Below, in pieces: positions 13,863-25,547 of a stretch of 64,000 nt of DNA. The stretch comes from Brachionus manjavacas (lineage: Eukaryota > Rotifera > Eurotatoria > Ploima > Brachionidae). The stretch is taken from positions 5,022,001 through 5,086,000 of the forward strand of contig JAHQIY010000004.1 in assembly GCA_019054805.1 (NCBI GenBank). The letters are read 5' to 3'. Both the position numbers and the translations under genes were made by a program. The notes under the pieces are model-generated. The model worked only from the letters and a program-made list of their open reading frames with translations, did no database searches and was not told the DNA's origin. Every line of letters starts with the position of its first letter. The stretch's first letter is position 1.

Positions 13863-15915
13863 GCAAAAAATTACTCTTTTAAAAATTAAGATTGTGTGTT
13901 TTCTGCATTGTGCATTTTTATATTTTTTTATTTAACATAGTATAATAAATTCAAAACGTAGCTCTGCATTGATACTACTAAGAAATAAAATTTATTTCAT
14001 ATTTAAAGCTTGATTTAATCATTTTGAGCATCGTAAAATTGTTCATAAACTTCTAAGTGCCGATTTATTGCCTTTTTAAAATTTGCTTCATAAAGTCTTC
14101 ACATAAAAAGAGAATTAAAACTTTTGAAATCATTTAATTTCTTAATAAATATAAATTTTAGAAAAGTATGTTGGAAAAATCGAGTAAAGTGAAATTTCCG
14201 AAAGATTAAATATTTATTATTTTTAATTAAAATAATTTAGAAAAGTTAAATTGAATAATAGGATTGTAAATGGTGGAATGAATCTTACCCGCAGCCAGCT
14301 AACCGATTTGGCGATCAAAAATTATGATCACCAAATCATCCATCAGTTGGTGCACATTATTTTTTCCAAATATTTTCAAATATTATTTATGTAGTGCTGC
14401 CATCGATAGAGCCAACAGCCATCAATAAAGTCTAATAAAATCATTTTTTTATTTTATAATTAAAAAAATCTAAGGCAATGGCCAGAATTTTTACCGCCAT
14501 TTGGTTTGCCATTTGATTGCGAAAATCTTAACCAATTTGACCGGTTAGTTCTTATTGAGTTCAACATTAATTCTAAGTGATTCATATTTGTTAACACAAT
14601 TTTATAATTTATTATAATTTAAATTTGAGTTCAAAAATCAATTTTAATAAGTTTTACGCTTTTGTTTTTATATATCTATTATATAACATTAAAAATCAAT
14701 TAAATCATATCAAGAAACAGTTCGCATAAAAAATTCTTAAATTAAATTTCCAAAATTTTTTAATATTTCCATTATTTATAATTCAAGATTTTCAATAAAT
14801 AATTCCTTTATAAGATTTCCTAAAGTTATAATTCCATTCAAACAATGTTTTAATTTATGTCATTTGTTATTTTTAAAATGAAAATTTGAAAAAACTAGTT
14901 TTATTGTGAAAAACAATTTTTATTTTAACTAAATTTATTTAGTTGAAAATTTCGTTGACACAAAGTAGCCAAAAAATGCTAGATATTAAAAACCGAGGTA
15001 GTTTTTTCCTTGTTCTTGTTCTTTAAAAATAGTCACTTTTTTGTAATTAAAAAATATTGAGGCAAATGGTAAGCCATAATTTAGTTAGAGATTAATTATT
15101 AGCGAAATTTAATCTCTACAGGGTTCTTATTATTGATATTTATAAGCATCAATTGTGTTTAATTAAAATTTTTCCATTTGTTTCACACAATTTTTAATAA
15201 TATTTTTTTTTCAATTTAAGTTTAAGTTCTCGTTTAAAAAATCTTTCATGATAAAAAAATTAATCAAGATTAGTTTCTATGAAACAAAATCCAATAAAAA
15301 TTTTGTCTTATTTTAAATATACTTAATTAACATTAAATTTACAGAGAAATAAAATTTTCTTTTTATAATCTAAGTTATACATTTAAATGATGACAAATCA
15401 ATACTCAATAGTCAAAACGTTATAATATCTTCTTAATTTTAGCAATCATAATTTTTTTCATTTCATGATATTTTAATTGTTATTTTGGAGAAGAAATTAA
15501 TTATTTTCTTTTCCAGCTAATAATAGCAAATCTAATTAGAATTTTTTTCAAAAAACTGAAAAAATTGTAAGACATTCATGTTTTATAATTCTTAAGTTTT
15601 TGAACCAAAATCTTTTGTCAAAACACAAAAGAATTTTCCTAATCAAGCTTCTTGAGACAATAACAAGAATTTTTTTTCCATATAGATCATTTAATTTTAC
15701 TGCATTTTTCTAAACCTAATTTATTAATGCCCTGAAAGAATTGGAAAAAAAATTGAATAAATAATTTTAAAAAATTATTTAAGTTTTAAATTTTTTTTTA
15801 CAAAAATTGCAGTTAAAAGACCACTTGACGAATTTTGCATAACAAAAACACAAATTTTTTTTTGTTTTAAATTTGACATAATTTAATTTTTTCATCAAAT
15901 TCAAAAATTATTTAG

Positions 15916-15930
15916 ATTTTTTTTTTTAGC
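15916..15930 (+). promoter_or_regulatory. Candidate 3' splice acceptor directly before the fucosyltransferase ATG
   Basis: A run of T ends in AG at 15928-15929, one base before the ATG. It could accept a 5' UTR exon or a trans-spliced leader. I did not find the donor exon. Confidence 0.4.
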
Positions 15931-17355
15931 ATGAGTATAATTCGACATGGTTTTCGTTTTCGAAGTATACGTTCGAATTTTTTCCTAACAGGCCTCGTTT
16001 TTATCACATTTTTATCATTTCTAAGTTATCGTAATAGCATTAATGATGAATCAAGCTACAACGAAAGAGCTATTCCACTCAGAAACAAACCAGCGGGATC
16101 TCATTTAAACTTAAAATCAGACATAGATGAGCTAGAGACTAACAAAGCTGAAGTGCAAAGTCTTCTGGAAAAGAATAATTTAAAAAGTTATAAATCGATG
16201 TACACCTCCATGCGAAGACTAAAGTCCTCATCAGAAAAATATCTAATTCTAGAGTACACTAATGTTTTTTTTAAACCGAAATTTTGTGACAAAAAACCAG
16301 AGGAAATATTCAATTCTGAGTTCGAAACCTGTGAGTACACCAACTGTGATTACACCTGCGACAAAACTGGCCAATTGAGCAAAGCTGACGCGTTGATATT
16401 TCACCAAAGAGATTTGGAAGCAGAGTTCGAGAGGAGCAGAAAAAAATTCGAAAATTGGTTCAAGACAACAAGGCAATTTCCGTTCAAAACAATTAAGGAA
16501 AAGCTTCAAAATAATCCTGACCAAGTATGGATCTTGTGGAACGATGAAGCAACGGCAATTGATCAAAATTTTAATTCCATTAGTCAATTTTTTAATTGGA
16601 CTCTTTCTTTCAAAACAAATGCAGAAATATTCGAGGGGTCCTACGGATATTTCCGAAAAAATACTGATCTGACAAAGACAAATGCTCCGAATTACAAATC
16701 GGAGATTTTAAAAAATTTCATACAAAGACAAAACGCCATACTTTGGTTTGTGAGCAATTGCAAATCTAAATCTAGAGAAAAAATTGCCCTGGAAATAAGT
16801 CGGTATTATCCGGTTCATATTTATGGGAAATGTGATTTATCTGACCAGATGAGTGATAAGCAAATGCAAATTCAGTATCCTTTTTTGAAAATTTTTAGTG
16901 GCAATGAATTTTGCCAGCGCGGATCGCAGTGTGAAGATGAAAAATTTAGATCTTATAAATATTATTTAGCTTTTGAGAACAGAAATTGTTCAGATTATAT
17001 TACCGAAAAGATTTGGAAGGCATTTAACAAAAATTTGATTCCAATTGTGTTCCAGCCTAGCCGTGATTCGTACCGCAGATTCTCAATACCCTCCAAATCT
17101 CTGATTCATTTAGAAGATTTTGAAAATGATATAAAAAAAATGACCGACTATTTGACCAAAATAGACTCAGATTTTGATCATTATTTGGATCACATAAAGT
17201 GGACATTTATGTATTTGGAAAGCATCGATGATCCTAAACAAACCGAGCCGCATCGAATGTGTCAGTTATGTAAACAGCTAAATACAATGCGAGATAGAAT
17301 AACCTATGACAAAATTTCAGATTTTTTTAACGAAAAGTGCAGTAAAATTTATTAA
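15931..17355 (+). CDS. Alpha-1,3-fucosyltransferase-like enzyme (GT10 family), type II Golgi membrane protein
   Basis: Single uninterrupted frame of 474 residues. A short basic N-terminus (residues 1-16) is followed by a hydrophobic segment at about 17-34, as expected for a type II Golgi anchor, then a polar stem. The catalytic region carries the GT10 donor-binding signature at residues 348-360 (FEN..-DYITEK), followed by an aliphatic IPIVFQP stretch. Upstream, a SYGYF segment near residue 235 fits the GT10 N-terminal domain. A CQLC pair lies near the C-terminus. Family members move fucose from GDP-fucose to GlcNAc or the chitobiose core of glycans. The acceptor here cannot be told from sequence, so I give no number. 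The start was chosen because it is the first ATG and gives the expected anchor. AG lies two bases upstream after a T-run, which looks like a 3' splice site. The gene converges on the TACC gene 1.8 kb downstream. Confidence 0.9.
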   Translation: MSIIRHGFRFRSIRSNFFLTGLVFITFLSFLSYRNSINDESSYNERAIPLRNKPAGSHLNLKSDIDELETNKAEVQSLLEKNNLKSYKSMYTSMRRLKSSSEKYLILEYTNVFFKPKFCDKKPEEIFNSEFETCEYTNCDYTCDKTGQLSKADALIFHQRDLEAEFERSRKKFENWFKTTRQFPFKTIKEKLQNNPDQVWILWNDEATAIDQNFNSISQFFNWTLSFKTNAEIFEGSYGYFRKNTDLTKTNAPNYKSEILKNFIQRQNAILWFVSNCKSKSREKIALEISRYYPVHIYGKCDLSDQMSDKQMQIQYPFLKIFSGNEFCQRGSQCEDEKFRSYKYYLAFENRNCSDYITEKIWKAFNKNLIPIVFQPSRDSYRRFSIPSKSLIHLEDFENDIKKMTDYLTKIDSDFDHYLDHIKWTFMYLESIDDPKQTEPHRMCQLCKQLNTMRDRITYDKISDFFNEKCSKIY

Positions 17356-17359
17356 TAAA
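17354..17359 (+). terminator. AATAAA polyadenylation signal overlapping the fucosyltransferase stop codon
   Basis: The hexamer shares its first two bases with the TAA stop (17353-17355). If used, the 3' UTR would be only about 15-30 bases. Confidence 0.4.
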
Positions 17360-19180
17360 CATTTAATTAAATATTTGATTCTTTTTTTTTAATGAAAAAA
17401 ATGTAAATTAAGTGTAACTAAATCTTTTTGTCAAACTTGTTCTGACAGATCATAAAAACAAAAATTTTTAATCAAGTGATCTTTTCAAAAATTTTCAAAT
17501 AATTTTGAAGAGATCCAAGCTGAATATGATAGAAATAACCTTAGAATATAAAGTTCCTCTACACAGATAAAAGTTGATTAATAAGTTAATCAATTTAATA
17601 ATTTGGCTTTTTTTATTTTAAATTTAGAGTTTTAAAAAATTTGCTTCATTGACTCAATCGTAGCAAAATATTACTTCAAGTTTCAAGACTAATCAACAGG
17701 TTAATCGAAAATTATTTAAAAAAAGGTTTTGTAGTATTTTTTCATTATAAAATTAAATTTAGCGACAAATTTTCATGTTAAACATATCTTGTTCAGACAC
17801 AATCAAGTATTATGAACAATTCTGTATTTTTTGCAGTTTTCAAGAGTTTTGCAGATTTCAAAATTGAATTAAATCATTGAATGATTATTGTAAAAAAATG
17901 CTTATGCGATAAATATGCAATTTTAAAAATCAATTAGATAAAAAGATGAATTGAGTATAGTAATCGAAATGAAGATAAAGAGAAGATTCGAAATAATAAG
18001 ATGATGAAAGAAGTTATAAACAAAATTATACACAATATCTGAATTATTAATCATCATTTTTGAAACTAAATATTTTTGATGGTTTTCAAAAATTCGATTA
18101 GAATTCGTTTGTATGAATTTAAAATTGAATTTTTCTACTAAAATTTCACGTTAACCTTTCTTAAGGTGTTTTCTTATATTAGAAATTAAACAGTAAATAG
18201 TTATTTCTTTTATTAATAAATAATAATACTATAGAAAATCTTGAGACATTATAAAAATAATAATAAGCTACAGCAAGCAGGCTTGCGGAGAAGACTTACT
18301 ACAGAAGCCGTCTATGGTAGCTGCTTTACATTGACCTCAGAGAATAATTGTTGTTTATATCTCTTTAATACTTGGAGTGGAGACGGCGCTGCTGTCTCGG
18401 CGGTCGTTAAGGAATAACATCATTTTTTTTTAAATAAAATAGTAATTGAAATTGAGTTTACCAATGTATCTAAAATATTTATCGTAAATGGTGTGGCTTT
18501 TTGAATTTATTAAAATGCAAAAATTAAAAAAAAATCAGATTTAACGAAATTGAATTTCAAAAAATCAAGCAATTGATGTTAAGCAAAAATAACTACTTTT
18601 CTAAAAACATGGCTAGATGAATTTTTTTAAATTTTGTAATCAGTTAAAAGTTGTTGTTATTTTCATAATAAAAAAAAACTATAATTTTAAAGAGATCATA
18701 AAATATCATTTGTTTGAAAATTAAAACATTTAAAATTTATCAATTTATATTTTATTTTACAAATAAAAATATCTTTTATTATAAGAAATATTTAATTACA
18801 ACCAAGATAATATTTTTTAAATAAAGGTCTCAAATTTAAAGAATTAAACTCCTGAATTTTTCAATAATAATAAAGCATTTTGCCTCTGGTTTTCAAAGAT
18901 ATAAAACTTTTGATTTTTAAAAAAAAATAGAAAAAAAAAATTCCAAATTTGTTTTTTCCTTAAATTCTAAATACAATTTCTCTAAATTTTAAACAAATAT
19001 ATGAGATAAAACGATTGAAATAAAAAAAAAAAATAATTCCTTAATTTATCAAGATAGTCTTTGAACTGTGCACCTTAATTTAAAAAAAAAGAGGATTCAA
19101 AACTTAAAAGTTTTTAATAGAGAAAGAATTTTCTAAAATTTTACATTATTTCACCACAGCTCTATTCAGCTAGATATTAG
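17360..19180. other. Intergenic region between convergent genes
   Basis: AT-rich and non-coding, except for the GC-richer structured block at about 18265-18425 listed separately. No frame or splice-consistent exon was found on either strand. Confidence 0.6.
18265..18425. other. GC-rich block with nested hairpins, possible structured RNA or SINE
   Basis: About 160 bases stand out from the AT-rich surroundings. AGCTAC (18266-18271) can pair with GTAGCT (18317-18322) and encloses the small GCAAGC/GCTTGC hairpin. A second hairpin pairs GAGAC (18380-18384) with GTCTC (18394-18398). A T-run follows at about 18424, which would suit a Pol III terminator on the + strand. I found no second copy in the window. 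The RNA identity is unknown. Confidence 0.35.
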
Positions 19181-22100
19181 CTACTTTTGATTTGGCTTAA
19201 CTTTTGACAGCAAGTCCTCTAGAAGATTCGTCAATTCATTGTTCTCTTGATCCTTGTTTTCAATTTTTTATTTATTTTATAATAAAAAGAATTAATTAAG
19301 AAATACTTTCTGCTGAACGGTAAGTTCCAAAGATGAGGTTTTTATCTCGGCTTTTCTGAGTTCTGCTCTGAGTGTTTGCAACTCGATACTTGTACTTTTT
19401 CTCAATTTTTCAATTTCGTTGTTTGCGCTTCATTGATTTTTAATTTATTTAAAAAATAAAGCAAAAAATTGGTTCAGTAATTAAACTTTATATTTTTTAA
19501 GAAATGCGCTTTGTATAAAAAATGTGTCAAGTTTGAAATGTACAAAAAACTTTTATGTACATTTCAAATTAAATTCTTTTAAGTTTTTAAGTATCAATGA
19601 TTAGGCATTGTGAATTTTGGAGCAAAGATCAAAAACAAAAATTTTCAAATGAAATAACTTTTTTACTTTGAGTCTAAAAATTGTTCTGCAAAGTGATACA
19701 AACCTGATACAAACCTTGTAACACCCTAATTTAGTCTCTGCAATAACTCTGCAATTTAATTTTAATGATTTTCTAATGCATCTAGTGCTTTGCAGACATG
19801 CAGAGTTTTACTTGTAGATTCATAGTAAAAAATATATTTTAATATGAAAATTTTTGTGTTTGTTCTTTGCTCCAAAATTCACAATGCCAATGATTATTTA
19901 TTCTAATTTAGCGAATTCAGTTATAATTATAAATTATTAGTAATTGAGTTAAATTTAATTTTAAATTCAAATTTCATAATTTAAATCTTAGATTTAATTT
20001 GTCTAGTAGTCCTCTAAGATTATCGGCAAGAAATTATTTAAAAATTATCGTTATATAAATATAAAATTTTAAAATTTTGTTAAATTTTTTAGAAAACACG
20101 AAAGGATGTAATTTAAAGACAAAAAGTATAATAATATTCTCACAACTTTCTAGATCTTTTTTTTACTTTTCATTGAAATAAATTAATAAAAAAAAATAAC
20201 GGTTTTCAACACATTTAAAAAATATTTTAGTTTAGGGGGAAAATTTTAAATAATTCCGGCTGATATTAATAAAGCTGAACATAATTGAATAAAAGTTAAT
20301 TTTAACCTCTTTCATGAAAAAATTACACTAAGTTTGATGATAATAAAAAATCTAAAACAAGTGATATTGCATCATAAAAATATTTTAAATTTTCAAATTT
20401 TTTATTTTGTTTTTGGTTAATGAATTTTATAACCTTTGGCAAAAAAATTGTATTTCGATAAAGTAAATTTAATGATTAAAGAATTGAATTTGATTCATTA
20501 TTTAAATGTCTTTTCATTTCCTTAAATAATTGTTGATTGAAAGTATTTATTATTATTTATAATTATAAAATTATTACAAAACATAAAGTTTAAATTAAGC
20601 GAAAAAATGTTCAGTTGGGATTAAAAGCTGCTTATTAAAGGCGAATTTTTTAAAAACAAAATCATTTTTATTTTTTTATTCTAATTTTAAATGATTGTAA
20701 TGCTAATTGTAAATTTAAACAAGTTACGATCTTGTAAATATATAAATGGAAAATTTGTTCTAAATTTTTGTCAATTAATATTGACTTTGTATTTTCAGGA
20801 CTTGAGTGAATGGTGTATGGTGAAAAATTACTTTTTTACTTATCATTATGTCAAATAAAAAAGTTCAAATGAATTGATGTTTTAATATTCGATAAATTCC
20901 GTATTTAGTTGTTCTATAATCTTTAAAAATAAAAACTCTACACTTTTCTTTTTCTAATAATTTATTTTAAGGAATTCATTCAAAAATCTTAATCTTATTA
21001 TATAAATAAAAAAATTACTTTCAAATCGTCATGATCTGAACTAAATCTAAAAAATTTAATTCAGAAAATTTTAAGATGTCTTTTAATTTTTGTACATATT
21101 TTTTTAATAACAAGCGATCTTCCTCTCTAATATTTATTTGAACCAATTTTTTGGTCGATAATTATCTCATTTTTAAATAATTAGAACTTCTTTATTTTAA
21201 TTATTGAACCAAAGAAAAAAAATTTCCAACTCACAATTCAAGTTTTTCCTCTGCATGTTTTTTCAAAGTGGAATATTTAACTCGTTCTTTGTCCAACTGC
21301 TGCTTATAGCTCTCAATTGCATGCTGCAGACCATCTTCATTTTTTTTAAATTCCTCCACTTTGATTTTAAGCTTTTCGAATCTTCTATGCAAATCATCGA
21401 ACGCTCGTTCGACGCCAATTACATCTTCCTGTAAATGATCTCTTTCTTTGGTCAACTCCAGAATTTCACTTCTTAGTTTGGTCTCGTTTTCCTCTCTATT
21501 ATTGTCCATATTTTGAATAATAGTCTCGAATTCAACAACAATGACCTGGAATTTTTTATTCTCCTCATCTAATGATCTTATTTGATCCAAATAAGACTTT
21601 TCTCTTTCCCTGGCACTGCTCAATTCGGCAATTAGCTTAGACATAGACGGGTTCAACGAGGTGTCATCATCACTCAGACCAGTCACAGAGGTCACTGATG
21701 AAGTCAGACTGCTATTGCATTTTTTTTCCAAACTCTTGGTCATCTGAACCCTAGGCTTTGAATTCACCGAGTTATTTGGATTTGACTTGTTCAGCAAGTG
21801 GATGTCGTCGAGCATGGACTCGTCAGTCAAAAGTCTAAAGCTTTCCGTGGTCTCGTTAGGATTTGTTTTTCGAGAAATGTGCATCCGGTCTAAGTCTAAA
21901 ATGGAACTATTTGGACCCTGTGAAGCAAAAAATAGAAAAAAAAGCGCATTTTATATCCTAAAATTACATTCTCATTTATTTTCGAATGGTCCAGTGAGAT
22001 ACTTGAACAGAGAGATGACTTTCGCTTTGAATCATCAGCCTGGGACAAATTTTTTTCGCCAAAATGCTCGTCTGGGTTAATGGTTGATTGAAATTCTGAT

Positions 22101-25100
22101 TTTATCTCCGAATTATCAGCTTGATTTGTCAGAGTCGAGTTATCCATGGCTATTGAGCTTCGTCTTGTCACGTTTATATTTTTGTGTGTATTTTCATTGT
22201 TGACCAAGTCTGATTTTATTGTGTTGGTATCCACCAGCGACTGATTATCTGTACTAGTCGCGTTCGTCGAAGGTGTCTGCTCGTTTTCTTCTTCGACTAT
22301 TTCGCTTAGGAAAAATTTTATAGATTCTTGTTTATCGCGAATAATACTCAAACGTTTTATCTTTTCAGCTGAGCATTTTTTTTTAAATGATAAATTTTTT
22401 TAGCAGAATTTTAATTAAATTAAAAAGCGGGTCACACCGCGCTCTCAAAAACAGTTAATAAATAATCATCAAAAATTAAATTAATCCCCAAAAATGTAAT
22501 GTTCAAACAAATTTGGATTTAAATGGACTAGAATTTTGGCTAAAAAAGATAAAAATTCTTTCTTTTAATTCAAAACCTAAACGAATTTAGAACAAAAATT
22601 AATTTAAATCAATTTGAAAGTCTAACTAAATTGAAAATAGGCTACGCCTACTAGATGAAAGACGACCTGACTATTTTTAATAATTAAATCAACAAAAAAA
22701 TATTTTTTTTCAATAAAATAATAATTTGTAGAATTTCAAGTAAAAAATCGTAACAAAATTTTTTTTTTCTAAATTTAAAAAAAAAAAAATAGAAAATTTT
22801 TTTTTATATATTTCAATCCTTTTTTATAAGATGTCTAATAGAAATCTATTCAAGAGCTTAAAAAAAAAAGTAAAATTAAAGATTGAAGAGACTATCGTTG
22901 ATGATTAAATCGACAAAAAAATTAGCATTCTTTAACAATAAAAATATTCAGTAATTTATCTTATTTTTAAGCATCGTTAAAATTTAGCAGAGTATTAAGT
23001 AAAATAAGATTTTTCTTATTTTAAAATCTATTGCAAATTAGAATAGAATTTTTTTTATTTTATTTTAAATGTTCACTAATCTATCTAAGAAGCATTTATT
23101 AAAATCTTGATTTTCTTTACTGGATTATTTAGTAAAAATATTAAAAAATTGTAATTTAAAACCTATTGAAAATCAATTAAGAAAAAAATTTTTTTTTATA
23201 AAATAATTAATTTTGCTCATTTAAAAAGCCTAACAAAAGTAACAAAAAATAGGGTACACCGAGTATATTTTCGATGAAAGAGACTATCTTTAAGAAAAAA
23301 TGTAAAATTAATTTAAAAGTAATTTAAAATGATATTAAGATCTTGATTGGAGAAAAAAAATTGATAATAATCCTAAAGGCCGTCTCGCGGCATTTAAGGT
23401 TAATATAGCTGTCTTGAGTCGGTAAATTTTGTTCTGATAATTTGGGTCAAATGAGTTTTTTAGCGAGAGAGCGTTATGAGCCAAACATGGTACTTACGAC
23501 TCAATGAGCGGCAATTTTGTATGATTGGATCAAACTGGAGGTAAAGCGACTTTCTGGCGAACTCGGAGAATTTTGTCGGTGATTTCTTTAAGTTAAAATT
23601 TATTGTTTGTAAGTCTAAAGAATAGGACTAAACAAAAACGAAAAAAAAAAGAAATTTTCTTTTAAACAAACAAAAACAAGACTTTTTTCCAAAAAAAAAT
23701 TAAGCTTCCCTCAATATTATTCGCAGTGTCGAAAGCAAAAAAATTTAAATTTTGAATTTCTATCATAATTTTAAATCAATATAAATAAGAAAATTAAAAT
23801 TTTTCTTTTTTTGATTTTGGTAGTTGTCGAAAATATTCATAATAATTGCAAATATAATTTATATTTTCAAGTAACCCGAGACCTATAATTTTAGTCTAAA
23901 ATAAAAGTTTCTTTTTTTTCAAAACAATCTTAGAGCTAATTTAGTTAACATTTTTCGACGCCGCTTACTTTAACTGTGTTGTCTTTCTCCTTCTTTTCCA
24001 ACAAATCCAAAAACGATTGAAACTCTAGAGAGAAAAAAAAACAGGTGAATAATATTTTTTTTTACGGTCATTTTGTGTGCAGGGCGGAAAGAGCAATAAA
24101 CCTAAATTAAAGATTTTGTTATGCTCGCCTAATCCTTAGACTTGAATTTAGGACACGAATTTAGCAAGCCAACTCGAGCTTTAATTTAAATTTTAGCTCT
24201 CTCTTTCGACTAGTTGTAAATATTTGATGGGGACAAAAAAACCTGGTCACAACTAATAAAATCGATATTGTTCGATTTGGATTAAAAATGACCTTTTGAA
24301 AAAAAGAGGAAAATTTTCTCAAATTTTACCTGATTCATTTGAAAATATCGAGTCAAAAATAACACTGTCCGGAGGCAAGAAAGAACTAGTGTTAACTGAT
24401 GTATTGTGGTTCGAGTTTTCCAAGCTGAATTGGGTGGTATTGTCATCATTGTCGGTCAGAGTAGTTGACAAAGATTTTCGACTGGCAAATTTGTTGGTTT
24501 TTTGCGGGGTTTGAAATGGATCATTTAGGTCCTTGGACTCGGTGTTATCTGGATGTTCTTTTTGCATTTCCTGAGGGGACACAGACGACGTCGATGATAA
24601 ATCGGTGGTCGAGGAGACCACCGAAACAGATGTAGATTGGTTGGCAGTAGGCGAAGATGGTTGATTGCTGCGTCTAGAACTGTTGCCAGAGCGCTTTTTG
24701 TGACTCTCCCACTCGTCTTCGTTAGTGGTGTTTGGGCAGTTCTCTTCCTGCTGGACCCTTAGTCTGCTCGGAGATGGTGATCTGGTCAAGCCTCGCCTAG
24801 AGTTGAACGGGTTTATGTCTTCTTTGAGAAAGTATTCCGAGTTGTTCTCATTGGAAATAGATGAGGATGAGGACGTGGCCGAGTCGAAACCAATTTTTGG
24901 TTTGCTCTGAAAGGGATTTATGTTTTCGTCGAATTCGTATGTTTTGTCTCCATTTTCGCTTGAAGGACGTGACACTCTGGCTGGCGGTCGAATCGGCTTG
25001 ACTATTTTTGGCCCAGTTGTTTTTGTCGTGTTCGGAGATACAGGTGTCTGATTTTGGATGTCTTTATTTTGTTGAGGAGCTAGCTGTCTGGTAAAGAGCG

Positions 25101-25547
25101 GCGTTCCCGGATCTACCTCCATTGGTTCTTCGTCAAAATTACTAAATTTTAAAGTTTACTTTTTTTCAAAATTATTTTTTATTAATTGTTTATTAAATTA
25201 TTTGTACAAATAAAAATGCAAAATTGAATTATTTTAATTAAAATAATTGATTTTCAATGTATTTTATGCTCCAATGGTCAAGTAGTGTTCCTAATAAAAA
25301 TGAAAAAAAAAATTCGCTTTGATTTGACTTAAAGTATGCGCAATTTGGCCAGATTTGCAGTGAAGATAGAATTAAATTAAAATAAAAAATGATAATAGAT
25401 GCTGCCGATTTGGAATAATGCAAACAAATATCGACAATAACAAAAAATTCAATTCAGCAAATGCAAAAAAAATGATGGATGAAAAATAATTTTTTTTATT
25501 CTAAATTTTATCAAAAGCATAGATTACCTGACGTTGTTTATAATCAT
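19181..25547 (-). CDS. TACC: Transforming acidic coiled-coil protein (TACC family), complete eight-exon gene
   Basis: TACC proteins bind microtubule polymerases of the XMAP215/ch-TOG type and act at centrosomes and spindles. I assembled eight exons with GT..AG borders and consistent phase: 25547-25528, 25141-24330, 24024-23969, 23585-23498, 22368-21968, 21917-21235, 19427-19307 and 19252-19181. The sum is 2253 bases, giving 750 residues. The N-terminal half is Ser/Thr/Asn-rich and acidic with two INPF motifs (about residues 81-84 and 116-119), as in animal TACCs. Exon 4 holds a FARKSLYLQFDP segment (about 305-316), a conserved TACC block. Residues from about 551 to 750 form the C-terminal coiled-coil TACC domain, with the family-typical VERAFDDLHRRFE and FKKNEDGL stretches. 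It ends LTNLLEDLLSKV and a short tail. The start ATG lies 22 bases after a TTTCATTTAG acceptor-like site, so a further 5' UTR exon or leader is possible. Intron 6 (21234-19428) is about 1.8 kb, much longer than the others. Confidence 0.9.
19428..21234 (-). other. Long intron 6 of the TACC gene
   Basis: GT at 21234-21233 and AG at 19429-19428 flank about 1.8 kb of AT-rich DNA with no coding frame. The donor lies within a GTGAGT consensus. Short inverted segments near 19600 and 19885 (ATTGTGAATTTTGGAGCAAAG and its complement) suggest a decayed insertion. Confidence 0.7.

Larger units (their letters stand above)
421..15930. other. 15.5-kb stretch without a supportable gene
   Basis: Very AT-rich DNA. 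The few frames of 60-100 codons here have low-complexity F/K/N/I/L translations, carry no recognisable motif and have no exon partners in phase. It contains the small tandem repeats and the partial dispersed repeat listed separately. It may be intergenic, or a very large intron or regulatory domain of a gene outside the window. Nothing in the sequence decides between these. Confidence 0.6.

Noticed and set aside
16249-16587. 112-residue minus-strand frame
   Set aside because: Lies antisense inside the fucosyltransferase catalytic region and has no features of its own.
22320-22351. Possible start of a separate protein at 22351 (-)
   Set aside because: The first codon is TTG, not ATG. The frame continues upstream to a good acceptor at 22369 and joins exon 4 in phase, so it is an inner TACC exon.
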